The position numbers were made by a program, and so were the translations under genes. Below, piece by piece: positions 46,681 to 59,024 of a stretch of DNA of 64,000 nucleotides (position 1 is the stretch's first letter; every line of letters begins with the position of its first letter). The stretch lies in NCBI GenBank assembly GCA_027625915.1, contig JANTQA010000012.1, forward strand, positions 8,144,501-8,208,500, in the 5' to 3' direction. The notes below the pieces were generated by a model. It ran no database searches. It was given only the letters and a program-made list of their open reading frames with translations, and was not told the origin of the DNA. Source of the stretch: Anaeramoeba flamelloides. Taxonomy: Eukaryota; Metamonada; Anaeramoebidae.

Positions 46681-47069
46681 AAAAAATGTTTGGTTTTATT
46701 ATCTTTGAATTTTTTTTCTTTATTCGTTTATTGATCAACAATAGGCAATTCAATTTTTACTTTCCATATGAGAGTCAATATTATTTTTGGTGTCGATTAC
46801 TATGAATTTGAAATAAACAAAATTATTTTATTTGTCACAAAAGACATATATCTGAATAATAAAATTAAAAAAATAAAATTTTAAATTATTTTTTCAAACT
46901 ATAAAATCAATTATTTTGTGAATTTTGAAAAATCCTTGAATTCATTATAATTTTTCTTTTATAATTACAAGATTAATGTATCTTTTTTATTTCTATTCCT
47001 AATCAAAATTAAATAAAATGTATAATATTAGGAATTTTGAGATTCTATTAGATAAGTTTCAAAGTACAA

Positions 47070-47324
47070 CCCTAATAAAAAATTTTTTTTATAACATCTA
47101 TAAAATCTTTTTATAATAAAATTTCCTTTTAAATGATGTTTTTTTCAATATTTTTTAAAAAAATATACTTATAACAAGCTTATAACATGTTAGAATTTTT
47201 ATAACACATTTTATAACAAACATTTATGTTATAAAAGATTTTTTATAAAATTTTATAACATTTTAAAACGTTTATAACATTTTAAACCTTTATAACATGT
47301 TATAAAAAAATTTTTTTATTAGGG
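47070..47324. mobile_element. 255-base MITE with CCCTAATAAAAAA ends and TTATAAC array
   Basis: The ends CCCTAATAAAAAATTTTTTT and its inverse frame an interior with at least seven copies of TTATAAC spaced roughly 10-20 bases. This architecture echoes the TCGCGAT arrays of the 3.1 kb element. Non-coding. Confidence 0.75.
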
Positions 47325-48278
47325 AAGCCACGAGATTTATTTTCATACTAAAATGAAAAATTAATTCTAATTAAATAGTTTTGAATTTTTCAAGTAATTA
47401 TAACATATTTTAGAATTTATTATAATAATAATTTGAATAAATCTAAAGATCTTCAAAGAAACAATTAATTTTGTAAAATAAAATTAAAAGAAAGAAATTC
47501 AATCAGTGATCATATCAAAAGAGAATACTCTTTTGGTTTTATACCCTGTTGGTGGTTGATTGGACATTTACTTTAGCAATATTTATCAATTAAGAAATAA
47601 TCCTTGAATCCTAACCTATTATCATATTAGATATATCAATAATAAGAAATTCTCAGGATAATACATACCAATTTAGTGTATTCTAGATTTTTAATTCCCC
47701 TGGGATAAATCAATCAATTGGCATATTCTTTTTTTTAAAAACACAGTTATTTAAATTCAAATAGTTCACAAAAAGGTTTGACTTAAGGTACTAGTATCAT
47801 TTGAAAAGCAAAAAATGTCCTTCTTTTTTCTCTTTTTTTTTTTCAATCTCCTTTTTAAAAACCTATATTAAAAAAAGGTTGATTGAAATGTAAAAATGAT
47901 TACTATTCAAACATAGCCAAATACTTGGTTCAAAACTATAGCGTAAAGATATTCCAAAAAAGTTTATTTCAGAAAAATGACAAAAAAAAGGCCATTTTTT
48001 ACTTTTAGACCCGGTCCTAGGGCTGTACAATGATCAATCTCAAAAATTTTTAGGATCTTTTTTTCAATTTTTTTAATCCATATTGTCCCTTTTTAATTTT
48101 AGAGTAATTTCAATTAGAATAAGAGTCTTATACCAGAATCCAACACTTTAACTTTATTTACATTTACAATTAGATCTGAAAACTATATTGTTTATTTGGT
48201 GGTGTTGTTTTGTTTTGTCTTTTAAAGTGCTTCTTTTAACAAAATTATTAGTTTTTTTTTAACCATAAAATAAAATGC

Positions 48279-48541
48279 CACAATAGAATGTTGAGATAAG
48301 AAGAAAAGTTAAACCAAATAACATTCCCCAAAAGTTGATAATACAAATCAACTTGACATTTTAAAGTGTCTTCTTTATTTTACCTTTGAAATTAAGTTTA
48401 ATAAATTGTTTTTTCAATAAGAACTTTCAATCCTCATAATCAACGAGACATATTCAAAGTAAAAAATTATTATTTTCTTCTGATCTTCTTGGAAAATGTT
48501 AAAAAGTGAAAATTTAGACTTTATCGTGACTACCCCCTTAA
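48279..48541 (-). mobile_element. Right part of a TTAA element related to 59025-60401
   Basis: The reverse complement of 48470-48541 begins TTAAGGGGGTAGTCACGATA, followed by TTTTCACTTTTT and GATCAGAA(GA)AAATAA, as at 59025-59090. The block TGCCACAATAGAATGTTGAG at 48285 also recurs at 59191 and, inverted, at 59266. The opposite end was not found. Confidence 0.6.
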
Positions 48542-48750
48542 ATATCAAATTCAATCAAGTCTTCCTTTTAGAAAAAATCAAAACCAATCAACAAACACAA
48601 TTCTTTAAAAACAAATTATAAATTAAATATAAACCACAAAAAACTACCAATAAATTACAAATTCAAAATAATTTTTTTTATTTCATTTTTTTTTTTATTA
48701 TTAATTTATCTATTTGAAAGCAAAAAATTAAAAAAAGGTTACAAATAGAA

Positions 48751-51700
48751 ATGGAAACCAACAATAAAACAACAAACGACAACCAACCGAAAAGACATCA
48801 CAATTCTGAAGAAGATCCAAATAGTAAGGATCATCAACTTAAAAAAAGCAAAACAAGCACAAATAAATCAACGGATTTTGATTTTATAAAAAGAAAAAGA
48901 AGTAAAAAAGAATCAAATTCCCCAGAAAAAAGATCAAGGAAATCAAAACATTCTTCAAGAAACAAAAAATACGAATCCAAAACAAAAAACTCCGATCTTA
49001 CAGAAAAAGAAAGGGAAAGGGAAAGGGAAAAAGAAAAAGAAAGAAGAAATAAAAAACACAGCAGAAAAGAAAAAAGTAGACACAGCGAAAGAGAAAGGGA
49101 TAGAGAAAGAAATAAAGATCGATACCGAGAGCGAGAAAGAGGAAGGGATCGTGAAAGGAAAAGAGAGAAGGGGAGGGACAGACGTAGAGATCGAGATCGA
49201 GATCGAGATAGAGAACTCGACAAAGATCGATATAGAGACAGAGAGAGGGGGAGAGAACGGGAAAGAGAAAGAGAAAGAGAAAGAAGAAGGGACAGAGATA
49301 GAGGTAGGGAAAGAGAAAGAGAAAGAGAAAGAGAAAGAGAAAGAGATCGAGATCGAAGAAGAAGAAAATCAAAAAGAGAAACAAACACAAAGTATGAAAA
49401 AGAGAAACCAAAGTTTAGCAGGTTCAGCTCTGGGTGGGATCAAAAACCTCAGCCAACCCAAGTCAAATTAAAAGCGGCAATTGAACAAATAGCAATCAAT
49501 CAGGAACTCAATTCCAAAAACAATCTTGTTAAAATGCAACAAACGCCCCTAGTGCAAAAAAGTAATCAAAATGTTCAAAATATTGATATGGATTTAATAA
49601 GGCTCTATTTTGGGAATCTTCCACTTCGTTTAGATAAACAAATTTTAATTACCTTTATAAACCAGTCAATGTTTGTCAATGGTTTAGCTACCAACCTAAA
49701 TTCGATATTAAATGTAATTTTACAAACGGATCGTAATTATGGGTTTGTTGATTTTCGAGACGAAAAATTAGCTACAGCATGCTTAAAATTAAATGGACTA
49801 TTGTTTAATGGCAAAAATTTAAAAATAAATCGCACTTCCACTTATTTTAAAAAATTTCCTCAAGGTTCGAATTAATTTATTTTTGATTTAATTTTTAGAT
49901 TACCTTAAAATTATTTTAGAACACATCAATTTCTTTAACTCTAAAAAGAAAGAATTTACATTATAAATTTTCTCAAATTTGGTAAATTAATTTCAGATTC
50001 AGCACATTCCCAATAATTTAAATTTTGGACATGATCAAAATTTTTACAACCCTGTTTATTTTGATACAGTTATACAAAAAAAGTGATTATTTTTTTTTTT
50101 TTTTTTTAGATTGACAGAATGAAAACTAACATTTTGGGAAAACAAAGTAAAACAGGAAAAAAAGTGAAACACGATTAAAAGTTCAACACGATTTTTAATT
50201 GTGAAACTTTAATAGAGTCTGAAAATGAAAAGAAATAAAATCAATTGAATCTATCAAATATTCCCGAAAATACCCGAAAATCGAAAATACTCGAAAATTT
50301 TTTAACCACAAAAAACTCTTTTTGAACAACTTCAAAGAAACACTCGTGTCAATATACTCAGTATAAAGGTAAATTTAGAATTTTATTTTCGAAAAAATTT
50401 TTTTTGATTGAAAATATCAAAATTCATAAAAATTAAATTTTAGGGAATGATATTCAACCCATTTTGTGTGGAAAGAATAAGTATCCTGGATTACTGTAAC
50501 ATTACTGATCATTTCGAAATGGTATTAACTAAATGAATGAAAATGTACTTGAAAAGAAAATTTCTAATTGTGTATCATTACCCATAATTTCGTAATATTA
50601 AATACAATCCAAAAATAACCGTGTAATTTCTAATCGTACAACACATACCCATATCCTGCATAAGGTGGCACAAGCTAAACTTTATTTAACTTCCCATTCC
50701 ATAAAGGGAAATGGCTTAATCAAAACATTCAAACACCCACCAAAACATTCAAACACAACCCATACCAATACCCAAGCATACAGTGACATACCTATACACT
50801 TACCCTAATAAGTATCAACAATTACACAAATATACTCAAGAGGGACCAAAACCTCTTTATAGTAGTTTAAAGTGGAAAATTCAAAAAAAATATTTGTCTG
50901 AAAGTAAAATTGTTATTTTACCGTTAAACTGAGTATATTGGCACTAGAGAATCTTAGAAGTTGTCCATAACATGTTTTTATGTGGTTAAAAAATTTTCGG
51001 GTATTTTCGATTTTCGGGTATTTTCGAGAATATTTCAAACACCCAAATCAATTAAAAGAAGTAACAAATTAACTTCAAATAATAATTCATTATATTATTT
51101 TGAAACAAACCAACAAACACAATTTAAATCTACTTTTATTATCAAAATCATAAGAGTGGTTTTAGAGATCATAAAAATAGTCGATTTTTTGAACAAATTT
51201 TTAATAATTGATCAACCAAAGAAAAGCCCTCACCAAAAACACAGTATTAATAAAAAACTGTTAATCTCTTGAATCAACCTTTTTATCTTAAATCATTTTT
51301 TTTATTTATTAATTGATCTTACTTTTTATTTTCAGGTTTCTATTAAAGTCACAATTAAAAATCGTGTTTCACTTTTTTTCCCAAATGGTTATTTAAAGTT
51401 TTCTATTTAAATAAAGTAAGGAATACTTTTTTAAAAAAGTGCTTTTCTTCCCACTCCAACCTCTACCTCACATTTAAAGGTTGACTCTTCACTTTTTTAA
51501 AAAAAAAAACTTGAAAAAAGTTTTAATTCAAAAAACGTTTTTACTTTTTCTAAAATAGAAAACTTGAATAAAGTTTTAAAAAAGTACTCACTTTTTTAAA
51601 AATGGCTGTATTTCAAAAATATTTTTTTATTTAGAATTCTCGTGTAAAAAGTAAAAAAATACTGAATTTTTCATTTTCTATATTAACAGGTTTTATCCAA

Positions 51701-54700
51701 TCAAAATGCAAGAACTAAATTTAAGTTTATTTCTTGAAAAAAAATAATAAATAAATGAAGGGTAAAAATGAATTGAAAATCTTTTCTCATTGAAGAATCA
51801 AACACCAACAAGTTCAGAATATCATTAATAATTAGAAATAAATACTGAGAAGAAAAGAAATTTTTTTTTAGATTGAAACAAAACAATGTTTTTTTCAATT
51901 AATTTCTCTCTATTTTAACAAAATTCGAGCAAGTTGATTTCTTATTAAAAATATATTTATTCAATTGATACTCTAAAAAAAAAATCATTTGAAAGAGATT
52001 TGTCAAATAAATTATTTTTTCATCATAAAGAAACACCCTTAAAATCATAAAGCAAATTAAATCACAATTTTTTTCAGTTTGACCAAGAGATAAATTTGGA
52101 AAATATTTATCTTTTATCTTTTTTATGAATCTATTTTCTTTCTTTGTAAAATTTTCATACCAAATTCATAATTCTTTAAATTTTAAAAAGTAATTTTATT
52201 TCTGGTGATTGTGTATTTAATTTCATGAAATATTGTTAAATTGGGTAAAATAAAGCCAGCATTGTTTCGATCCAAAAAGATCGTGAACACATTTACCATT
52301 TTTAATAGAAAAATGTTTTTCAACAAACAACATAATTTTCAAAAAAAAAAAAAGGGAAAAATGAAAACAAAATACAATCATTTATTATTTTATTTTTTTT
52401 TTTTTGATCTTTCTCAAAAAAATATAATTTGTTTCAAAATATTTTATTGTTTATTCCTCGAAATCTAGATTATTTTATATACTAAAACCTATATTCAATA
52501 TAAAATATTTTAATGTAATTTTTAAAATTATAGGTAATACCAATTTAGTTGCAGATCAGGTTCCAGATTCGCCAGATAAAATCTTCCTTGGTGGGCTGCC
52601 CGTACAAATAAATGAAGTTCAGATTGTTACAATGCTACAATCTTATGGTAAATTAAAAAATTTCAAATTAGTAAGGGATGCAGCAACTGGAATAAGCAAA
52701 GGATATTGCTTCTTTGAATATGTAGATACTAATCTAACTGATGTTGTTTGTAATGCCTTAAATGGTCAAATAATAATTGATCGAAGAATCACAGTAAAAA
52801 GAGCAAATACCGGAATATTACAGGTAAAAAATTATTTCAAATTTCATTTTAGATAATATTATTATTTTTTTTTTTTTATTTCTATCAAATTTTATTTTTG
52901 AATGCTACCAAAAAGAATTCGCAAAATATTTTTATGAAAAAACTTTAATTTTAAATGCTAATTACTCAAAAAAATTAAAACTAAATTAATCCAATTCAAA
53001 TTGGCAATTGATAAAGAAAAAAAAATAAAAGCCTAACTACAAAAATGCCCCATTAATAAAAAAAAATCTTTTAAGTAATCCAAATTTAATTAATCGGATT
53101 AAAAAAAATAAATAAAGAATCTTGGAATAAATTTATTGATGAAATAAATTTAAAATTCATCAAAACAAAAATTTTTGGAAAAATATTAATTTAATAAGGC
53201 CTCAAAAAATGAAAATGATTTTAAATATTCAAAATATGGTTGATGAATATTTTGGTTATATTAATGGAAAAATTCAATTGAACAATGTAAAAAGATTTTC
53301 GGTTATATCAAAAATCTAAAAATAAATAAATTGAAAAAGTTTAAAATTAATAATATTTTTCCTAATTGGAAATATTTAAACATTATAAAAAAATTTTAAA
53401 AAATAAATCTGTTAAAGGATTTCAAAAAAATTGAGAATTTAAAATTTTTATGGTTGATAATGAAAATGTTTTAGACTTCGAATCGATTAAGAACAAAAAT
53501 TCTAAAAAATTTTTGAATTACAATTCAAAATATATATATTCAAATGGTTAATTAATCCTAACTAAAGGTAAAACAATTAAATATATCAAAAAAAGATCAA
53601 TTTTATTTATTCATAAAAAAGAGACGAAGGAGAGGGTTTAAATTATAGACCAATTTCTATTAACCAAAGTTTATCAAGATTATTTCTTAAAATGTTATAT
53701 AAACTAATTGAACTGTGTTGGGAATTTATTCACAAATTTACTCCTCCTGTTTCAGGAGAAGTGTCGTCAAGTGCCTAGCTTTTTTTTAATTTAGTTATGT
53801 AAATGATATAATATTTTTGTACTTTAATATTTTAATTATTTTTCTTCTTCTCTTTTTTATTTAGTAAATTTTCTTTGATTACTCCTTTCCAACAATAAAT
53901 AAATTTATTCACAAATTTCAATTTGGCTTTCGGAAAAAATATGATACTTACATTACTGTATTAAATTTCTTAAATACGTATAAAATCAAATAATGAAACT
54001 GAAAATGATCAAACATATCTTATAATGGTTGGTATAGCTAAATACTTTGATTTAATCAATTTTAAAATAATTAGAAAAACAATAAAAAAATTTATTTTAA
54101 ATCAGATCATCAAAATATTTTTTTATTAAAGTATTATCAAGGTAAAGGACTTGGTAAATTCCAAAGGGACCCACTATTACCGATAATATTTGCTCTAATA
54201 TGTCACATTTTCTTCTATTAAAAATACTATACCAATCACTAATCGTTGTCAAATGTTTGTAGATGATTTAATCTTAATTATAAAAGTGAAATAAAAATCA
54301 AAATTAAATGAAAAATTAATTTTAATTTATGAAATAATACAATTTGGGTTAAGGAAGTAAGTACATTTAACCATTTTGAAAAATTTTAATTGTGTAAACA
54401 TTACTAAAAAAATTATTTTTTTTGGGTACCACGGGATATTGAAACTTTGAAACCAAAACATCATTCGCTGTTCTATTTGTGAAAAGAAAACGAACCCAAA
54501 GTAATTCAGAGTTGAATCTTTCATTTTTCGATTTTTTGAACATTTTTTTTTGATTAAATTTTTGGTTTTATTTAAAATTTGGTTTTGAATCTAGAAATGT
54601 GTTTATACGAATGAGTGAAATTAATCAAAGAGTAAACACAAAAAAAAAAGACCCGAAAAGATGTGTATTTGAAACAAATATTTTCTTTTTTGACAAGACC

Positions 54701-56564
54701 AAATACGAAAGAACACCTTTCCAAATAAATTTGTTGAAATCAAGAATGAAAAAAATCTGATAAAAGCCTATTTTCGAAGATTTTTTTTCTTTTTCTTCTT
54801 AATTTGGATGAATACTAAATAATTTATATATTTGGATTTCTCGTCCCATTACTATTTATTATTATTTTACAAAACATTTTTTTACAAATTTGCTTTCAAA
54901 ATTCTTTTTTCAAATATTTTTATCAAACACAACCAAAAAAACGGATACTATTTCAAAAATTAAAATAAAAGAGTTGAATTCTCAGAATCAAAAAACAACG
55001 ACAAAAGATTCAACCCAAAATAAAAGAAAAATTAAGAAAAAATATTAATCAGATTCAGAATTATTTTCGAGTTTTCATTTTAATGAAAAATAAATAATTA
55101 TAAAATCAAAAAAAAATATCCAATAAATCTTTATTTCTGAAGATGAGTTTAATAAATATTCTATTTTCTGAATAAAATCAAAAATAAAATAAAAAGTTTG
55201 TGGTATTTTAATTGATATATTTTTAATCTAATACAAATATTATTTATATATTATTATTATTACAAAATAATTTAAAATTATTTTTAATTAAATAGAAAGA
55301 ATCTGAAATAGCAATGCCAAACCAAAATCTACTCAATATGGGCAAGCAACAAAATCTAGGATCTTTATTACCAACAACTGAAACGCAAAAATCTATAACA
55401 AATATATCAATTCCAATTATTTTAAAAATACCTGATATTGATCGAATACAAAACATTATCAAGATAAAATCTATTTTAAAACCGGAGTTACAACAAGAAG
55501 AAAAAAGATTTAAACAAACTCTAACTCATTTATATCCAGTAACCCATGTTGGCTGTTTTGACAGTATTTCCTCGATAGCTGGCATTACTGTGACAAAATA
55601 TTTAATGATTTTGAATTTATTAACGAAGCAAGTTCGTAATTCTGAAAAACGATTAAATATTGTAATAAGTGATATAAAAGAAAAATGTAGTCAATATGGA
55701 AATGTTGAACAAATTCTTGTTCCAAATATGAAAACTGAAAATGAAAATGAAAATGAAAATGAAAATGAAAATGAAATTGATAATGATAATGAAAATGAAC
55801 AAAAAGAAGAAAATATAAATGAAAATGGAATCCCAAACGAAAATGAAAATGAAAATGAAAATGAAAATGAAAATGAAAATGAAAATGAAACAAAAATTCA
55901 AGATACCGGATCTAAAAATGAAGAGGAGAGAGAAGAATCTGTGAATGATAAAGAAAATCAAGAAAATCAAGAAAACGGAAAAGAAAATGAAGAAGGAGAA
56001 AAAATAATACAAGAAAATAAAAATGAAATTGAAAAAGAAAAAAATGGAAACCAAAACAAATCTGAAAATATAATTGAAAAGGAAAAGGAAAATGATATGG
56101 AAATGGAAAATGCAAATGAAAATGAAAATGATGAAAAATCAAATTCAGTGAATCGGTTATTAGGTAAAATTTTTGTTAAATTTCAAACAAAGGAGGGTGC
56201 TTTAATGGCAGCAGACCATATGGGTGGTAAAAGTTATCGTTCAAGAACTTGTATTATAAGCTTTTGTTCAGAAATTGATTATCAAAAAATACTTGATCAA
56301 TTTCAAAGTTGTTTGATTCAATATGAAATTCCTGAACAAATTATTATAGAAAAAAAAAATATAAATGAAAATGAAAATGAAAATGAAAATGAAAATGAAA
56401 ATGAAAAAGAAAATGAAAATGAAAATGAAAATGAAAATCAAAATCAAAATGCAAATGAAAATGAAAATGAAAATGAAAATGAAAATAAAAATGAAAATAA
56501 AAATGAAGAAACTCAAATACAACCCCCTTTAACATTAAATAGTAATATTGTTGTTGATAATTAG
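48751..56564 (+). CDS. U2AF2: U2AF large subunit (U2AF65) homologue (3 exons)
   Basis: Exons are 48751-49864, 52534-52823 and 55296-56564. Introns are 49865-52533 (GTTCGA...TATAG, phase 1) and 52824-55295 (GTAAAA...AATAG, phase 0). The protein is about 890 residues. The N-terminal 80-210 region is an Arg/Glu/Asp RS-like domain. SSGWDQ (Trp229) sits where the U2AF35-binding Trp of U2AF65 is expected. RRM1 has LYFGNL (285-290) and RNYGFVDF (328-335). RRM2 has IFLGGL (388-393), DAATGISKGYCFFEY and ALNG, closely U2AF65-like. The third, UHM-type RRM (about 550-805) has DIKEKCSQYGNVEQILVP and GKIFVKF, but its loop carries about 140 residues of Asn-Glu repeats. A second Asn-Glu tail ends the protein. 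It recognises the polypyrimidine tract at 3' splice sites. Confidence 0.95.
49865..52533 (+). other. U2AF intron 1 (2.7 kb)
   Basis: It is dominated by a foldback structure (about 50137-51390) with two nested pairs of arms and a CA-rich, G-poor centre. Short TTTTTTAAAAAAGTG-type repeats lie at 51430-51605. No exon found. Confidence 0.7.
50137..51390. mobile_element. 1.25 kb foldback element in U2AF intron 1
   Basis: The outer arms (50137-50235 and 51295-51390) share TTTTGGGAAAA, AAAGTGAAACACGATT, TTTTTAATTGTGA and CTTTAATAGA in inverse orientation. Inner arms at 50268-50325 and 50980-51036 are inverted copies of AATACCCGAAAATCGAAAAT, and ACTGAGTATATTG-type arms follow at 50350 and 50930. The centre (50640-50840) is C/A-rich. 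Termini resemble the repeat at 61700-62120. Non-coding as far as I can see. Confidence 0.65.
53080..54330 (+). pseudogene. LINE reverse-transcriptase carcass (5' and middle part)
   Basis: Ordered motifs on the plus strand: EGLNYRPISINQSLSRLFLK (53630-53695), MVGIAKYFDLINF (54025-54065, degraded first Asp block), KFQRDPLLPIIFALICH (54155-54205) and QMFVDDLILI (54250-54280). Frames are interrupted and the copy ends soon after the active-site block, so it is truncated and dead. It lies in sense orientation in U2AF intron 2. Confidence 0.75.
54340..54605 (+). repeat. TTAA-end repeat, copy with empty TA site
   Basis: It aligns to 63590-64000, sharing TTTTGAAAAATTTTAATTG, ACATTACT, ATTGAAACTTTGAAACCAAA, GAAAAGAAAACGAACCCAA and AGAAATGTGTTT. 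It lacks the 163-base insertion present in the other copy. The TA at 54402-54403 is the empty target. Confidence 0.75.
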
Positions 56565-57499
56565 AAGACAAAATAAACATTTAAAAAAAAAAAAAATTGT
56601 TCGATTTAATTCTATTTTCAATTTTAATAAAATGAATAAGGATAATAGTAGAAATTATGATAATTTTTAAAATATACAAATAAAAACTCACTTTTGATTT
56701 AATTTTTTTTTTTTCGACTTTTTTTAACATAGAATATACGAAAAAAGAACGAATTCTGGTTAAAGACAATAGATTGGTGTTTTTTTTTTCAAAAAAAAAA
56801 ATAGAGCTTTAGAGATCAGTACTTTACGACAACAAGGTAAAATTTTAAAATAAGCTCTTGGTGATATTCAGTACTTTTAAATTTTGTAGATGGAAAGTTT
56901 CAAAAAATCCTGGTTGACTAAGAATAAACTACGATAAGATATTTTTTCAAAGAGATAATTTTTTTTATTTCCATTTTTTCTGAAAAAGAAAACCTTTAAA
57001 TTGATTTTATTTCTTACATTATAAAAAGATTTTACTTGTTTAATGGATATTTTGATCATTATTATACTATAACAATAATATAAGACCAAGTTTTTATTAT
57101 AATGAAAAGACTTTTTTTCTTTTTTGAGATAAACTTTTTGGTTAAACAAAAAAATGATTTATTGTATATATTGAAAAGTATTCGTCTTGCTTTAAAAAGG
57201 ATAGAAATCATCATTAAAGTTTTAAAGTTAATTTAAAATTTTTAACTAGAAATTGTTTTTTTATTTTTTCTGTAATTAGATTTTTTCTTATAAAATTCGC
57301 GTTAGATATTTTGGGATTAGGTAATTTTAACTTCAAAATTCAAAAACTACTTCTATAATAAAAATGATTTGAATTGTTACATGGTCCTAGTGAATATGAA
57401 CAAATGATTTTTTAAAAAAAATTTTATAATTGAGCAATTTTTTTTTATTATATGTAAATCAGAAAACAACATTTTAAAAACTTTAAATAATAAAAAATT

Positions 57500-57810
57500 A
57501 CTTACTTAAAATATTTGAATTTCGTTAAAAATTTTTGGGTTAAATTCTATCAAATTCAGAGTTATTTCTTCATATATACTTCTATTAATTTTATTTGTTG
57601 AGATCTGAATTGAAAGATATAAAAATAAAATTATTATCAAAATATTTTGTTTTTCAAAAATAATATTTTTCCAATAGAAAATAAAAAATTTGTTTTCCCA
57701 TTACAAGAATTAACTTGATTATTTTAAAATAATTGGTTACCTTTTTTATTTTTTTCTTAGCAAATTGGTAAATTTTGGATTTCAAAAATTGAAACAGAAT
57801 TAATAAACAA
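57500..57810. repeat. Dispersed repeat, partner of 10870-11165
   Basis: Direct-orientation similarity, including ATTTTATTTGTTGAGAT, TGAATTGAA and TTTTGGATTTCAAAAATT-type blocks. Confidence 0.5.
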
Positions 57811-57967
57811 TTTAAGTATTAATAGTTCATTCATCTTGAAAGTAAAAAAACAAATTATAAAAAAAAAAAAATAGTTATCAATAAGATTTCATTGAATTAT
57901 AAAAAAATACTAGCAATTTCAATTAAAAGTGAGACTAATTTAGAAGTAAATAGTCTTCAAATAATTC

Positions 57968-58004
57968 TTGGAATTTTTTTTTTTTTTTTTTTTTGGGGGG
58001 GGGG
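57968..58004 (+). repeat. Poly-T/poly-G tract
   Basis: About 27 T residues run directly into 10 G residues. A similar T-run followed by GGGGGGGTGGG is at 61137-61159. Confidence 0.85.
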
Positions 58005-59024
58005 ATAAATACATAGTTGAAGAAAAAAAAATGACTATTTCTTGACTTTCCAAGTCTGTAAAATTTTTATGAATATATTATTATTACCAGAGATAATTCA
58101 ACAAAAGTGTATGATATTTACCATAAAATCTTAAATTCATTTTGTCTTTTTTTATCATCAGTATAATGTAGTAAAAATTATAACCCGTATGATAGGTATT
58201 TGGGGATTGAATAAACAACGAAAAAAGTTGAGAAAATGGAAAATATTCTCAATTTATACAATACGTCAAAAATCATTGAAAATACTTTTTCAATTGGTTT
58301 TTATTTCAATTATTATTCTTTAAAATTACTAATGATAAATGTTGAAGTTAAATTTTAAAATCATTTTTAAGATCAAATAAAGGAAATTATTTTTAAAATT
58401 AATAAAAATACAGTTATTTTCTTATTTTGACAAAAAATTTCAACTAGAAATTAATGGACAAAAAAAAAAATCTCCAATAAAGAACAAAATTGGAATTCTC
58501 GTTATAAAATAATTTTTATAAAAAAATTCTGAATTTTTTACCTTAATTTAAAATTTTTGTCTTAAATTTCGTTAAAAATTTGTGCCTTAAAAGTGAAACA
58601 GACTGTAATTAATTTTTTTTAAATTTTTTATAATCATCTAAAAAAGAATAATATTTCATAAAAATTAGTCATTTTAAATAAATTTTTATATAAATTTCGT
58701 TCTGTAGTTAAAATCGTTGCTTTTTTCTTGTTTTTCTAATATAACACGAATTCAGTACTCAATTGTTTATTTCAGAACAAACGATTTTCCAAGGTAAATA
58801 CCATGGTGTTTTGAATTAATTTTATTTTGTATACACAGATTATAGAATTTTAGGTACACTTTTTTTGAACACATTAATCATAATCAACTTATGGAGAAAA
58901 TAATTAAATGGATATCTCCTTTGGCGTGTTTCTCGGGTACTGAAAGTGGATTTTTTGTATATAATTAAAAATAAAAAAATAATAAAAAAAAATAAATATT
59001 TCTAGATCTTAATAAAATTTCCTT

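Larger units (their letters stand above)
42496..48750. other. Intergenic repeat-rich region between Rab5 and U2AF
   Basis: 6.3 kb containing dispersed repeats at 43440-43870, 44815-45010, 46390-46680 and 47500-47570, a 255-base MITE (47070-47324) and the right end of a TTAA element at 48538. No gene or RNA was recognised; short open stretches here fall inside repeats. The two genes diverge from it. Confidence 0.5.
52824..55295 (+). other. U2AF intron 2 (2.5 kb)
   Basis: It contains a LINE carcass in the sense orientation (53080-54330), directly followed by a TTAAGGAAGTAAGTACATTT terminus (54346) of a repeat that recurs at 63590-64000. No exon found. Confidence 0.7.

Noticed and set aside
47325-48541. 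A single 1.2 kb TTAA element spanning this region
   Set aside because: The apparent left end at 47325 is the boundary of the CCCTAAT-ended MITE; only the right end at 48538-48541 is supported.
48834-49471. Alternative and antisense frames over the U2AF RS-like region
   Set aside because: They arise from the AGAGAA/GAGATC repeat. The sense frame with RRMs is the gene.
55585-56580. His/Phe- and Ile/Phe-rich antisense frames
   Set aside because: Mirror images of the GAAAAT repeat encoding Asn-Glu in U2AF.
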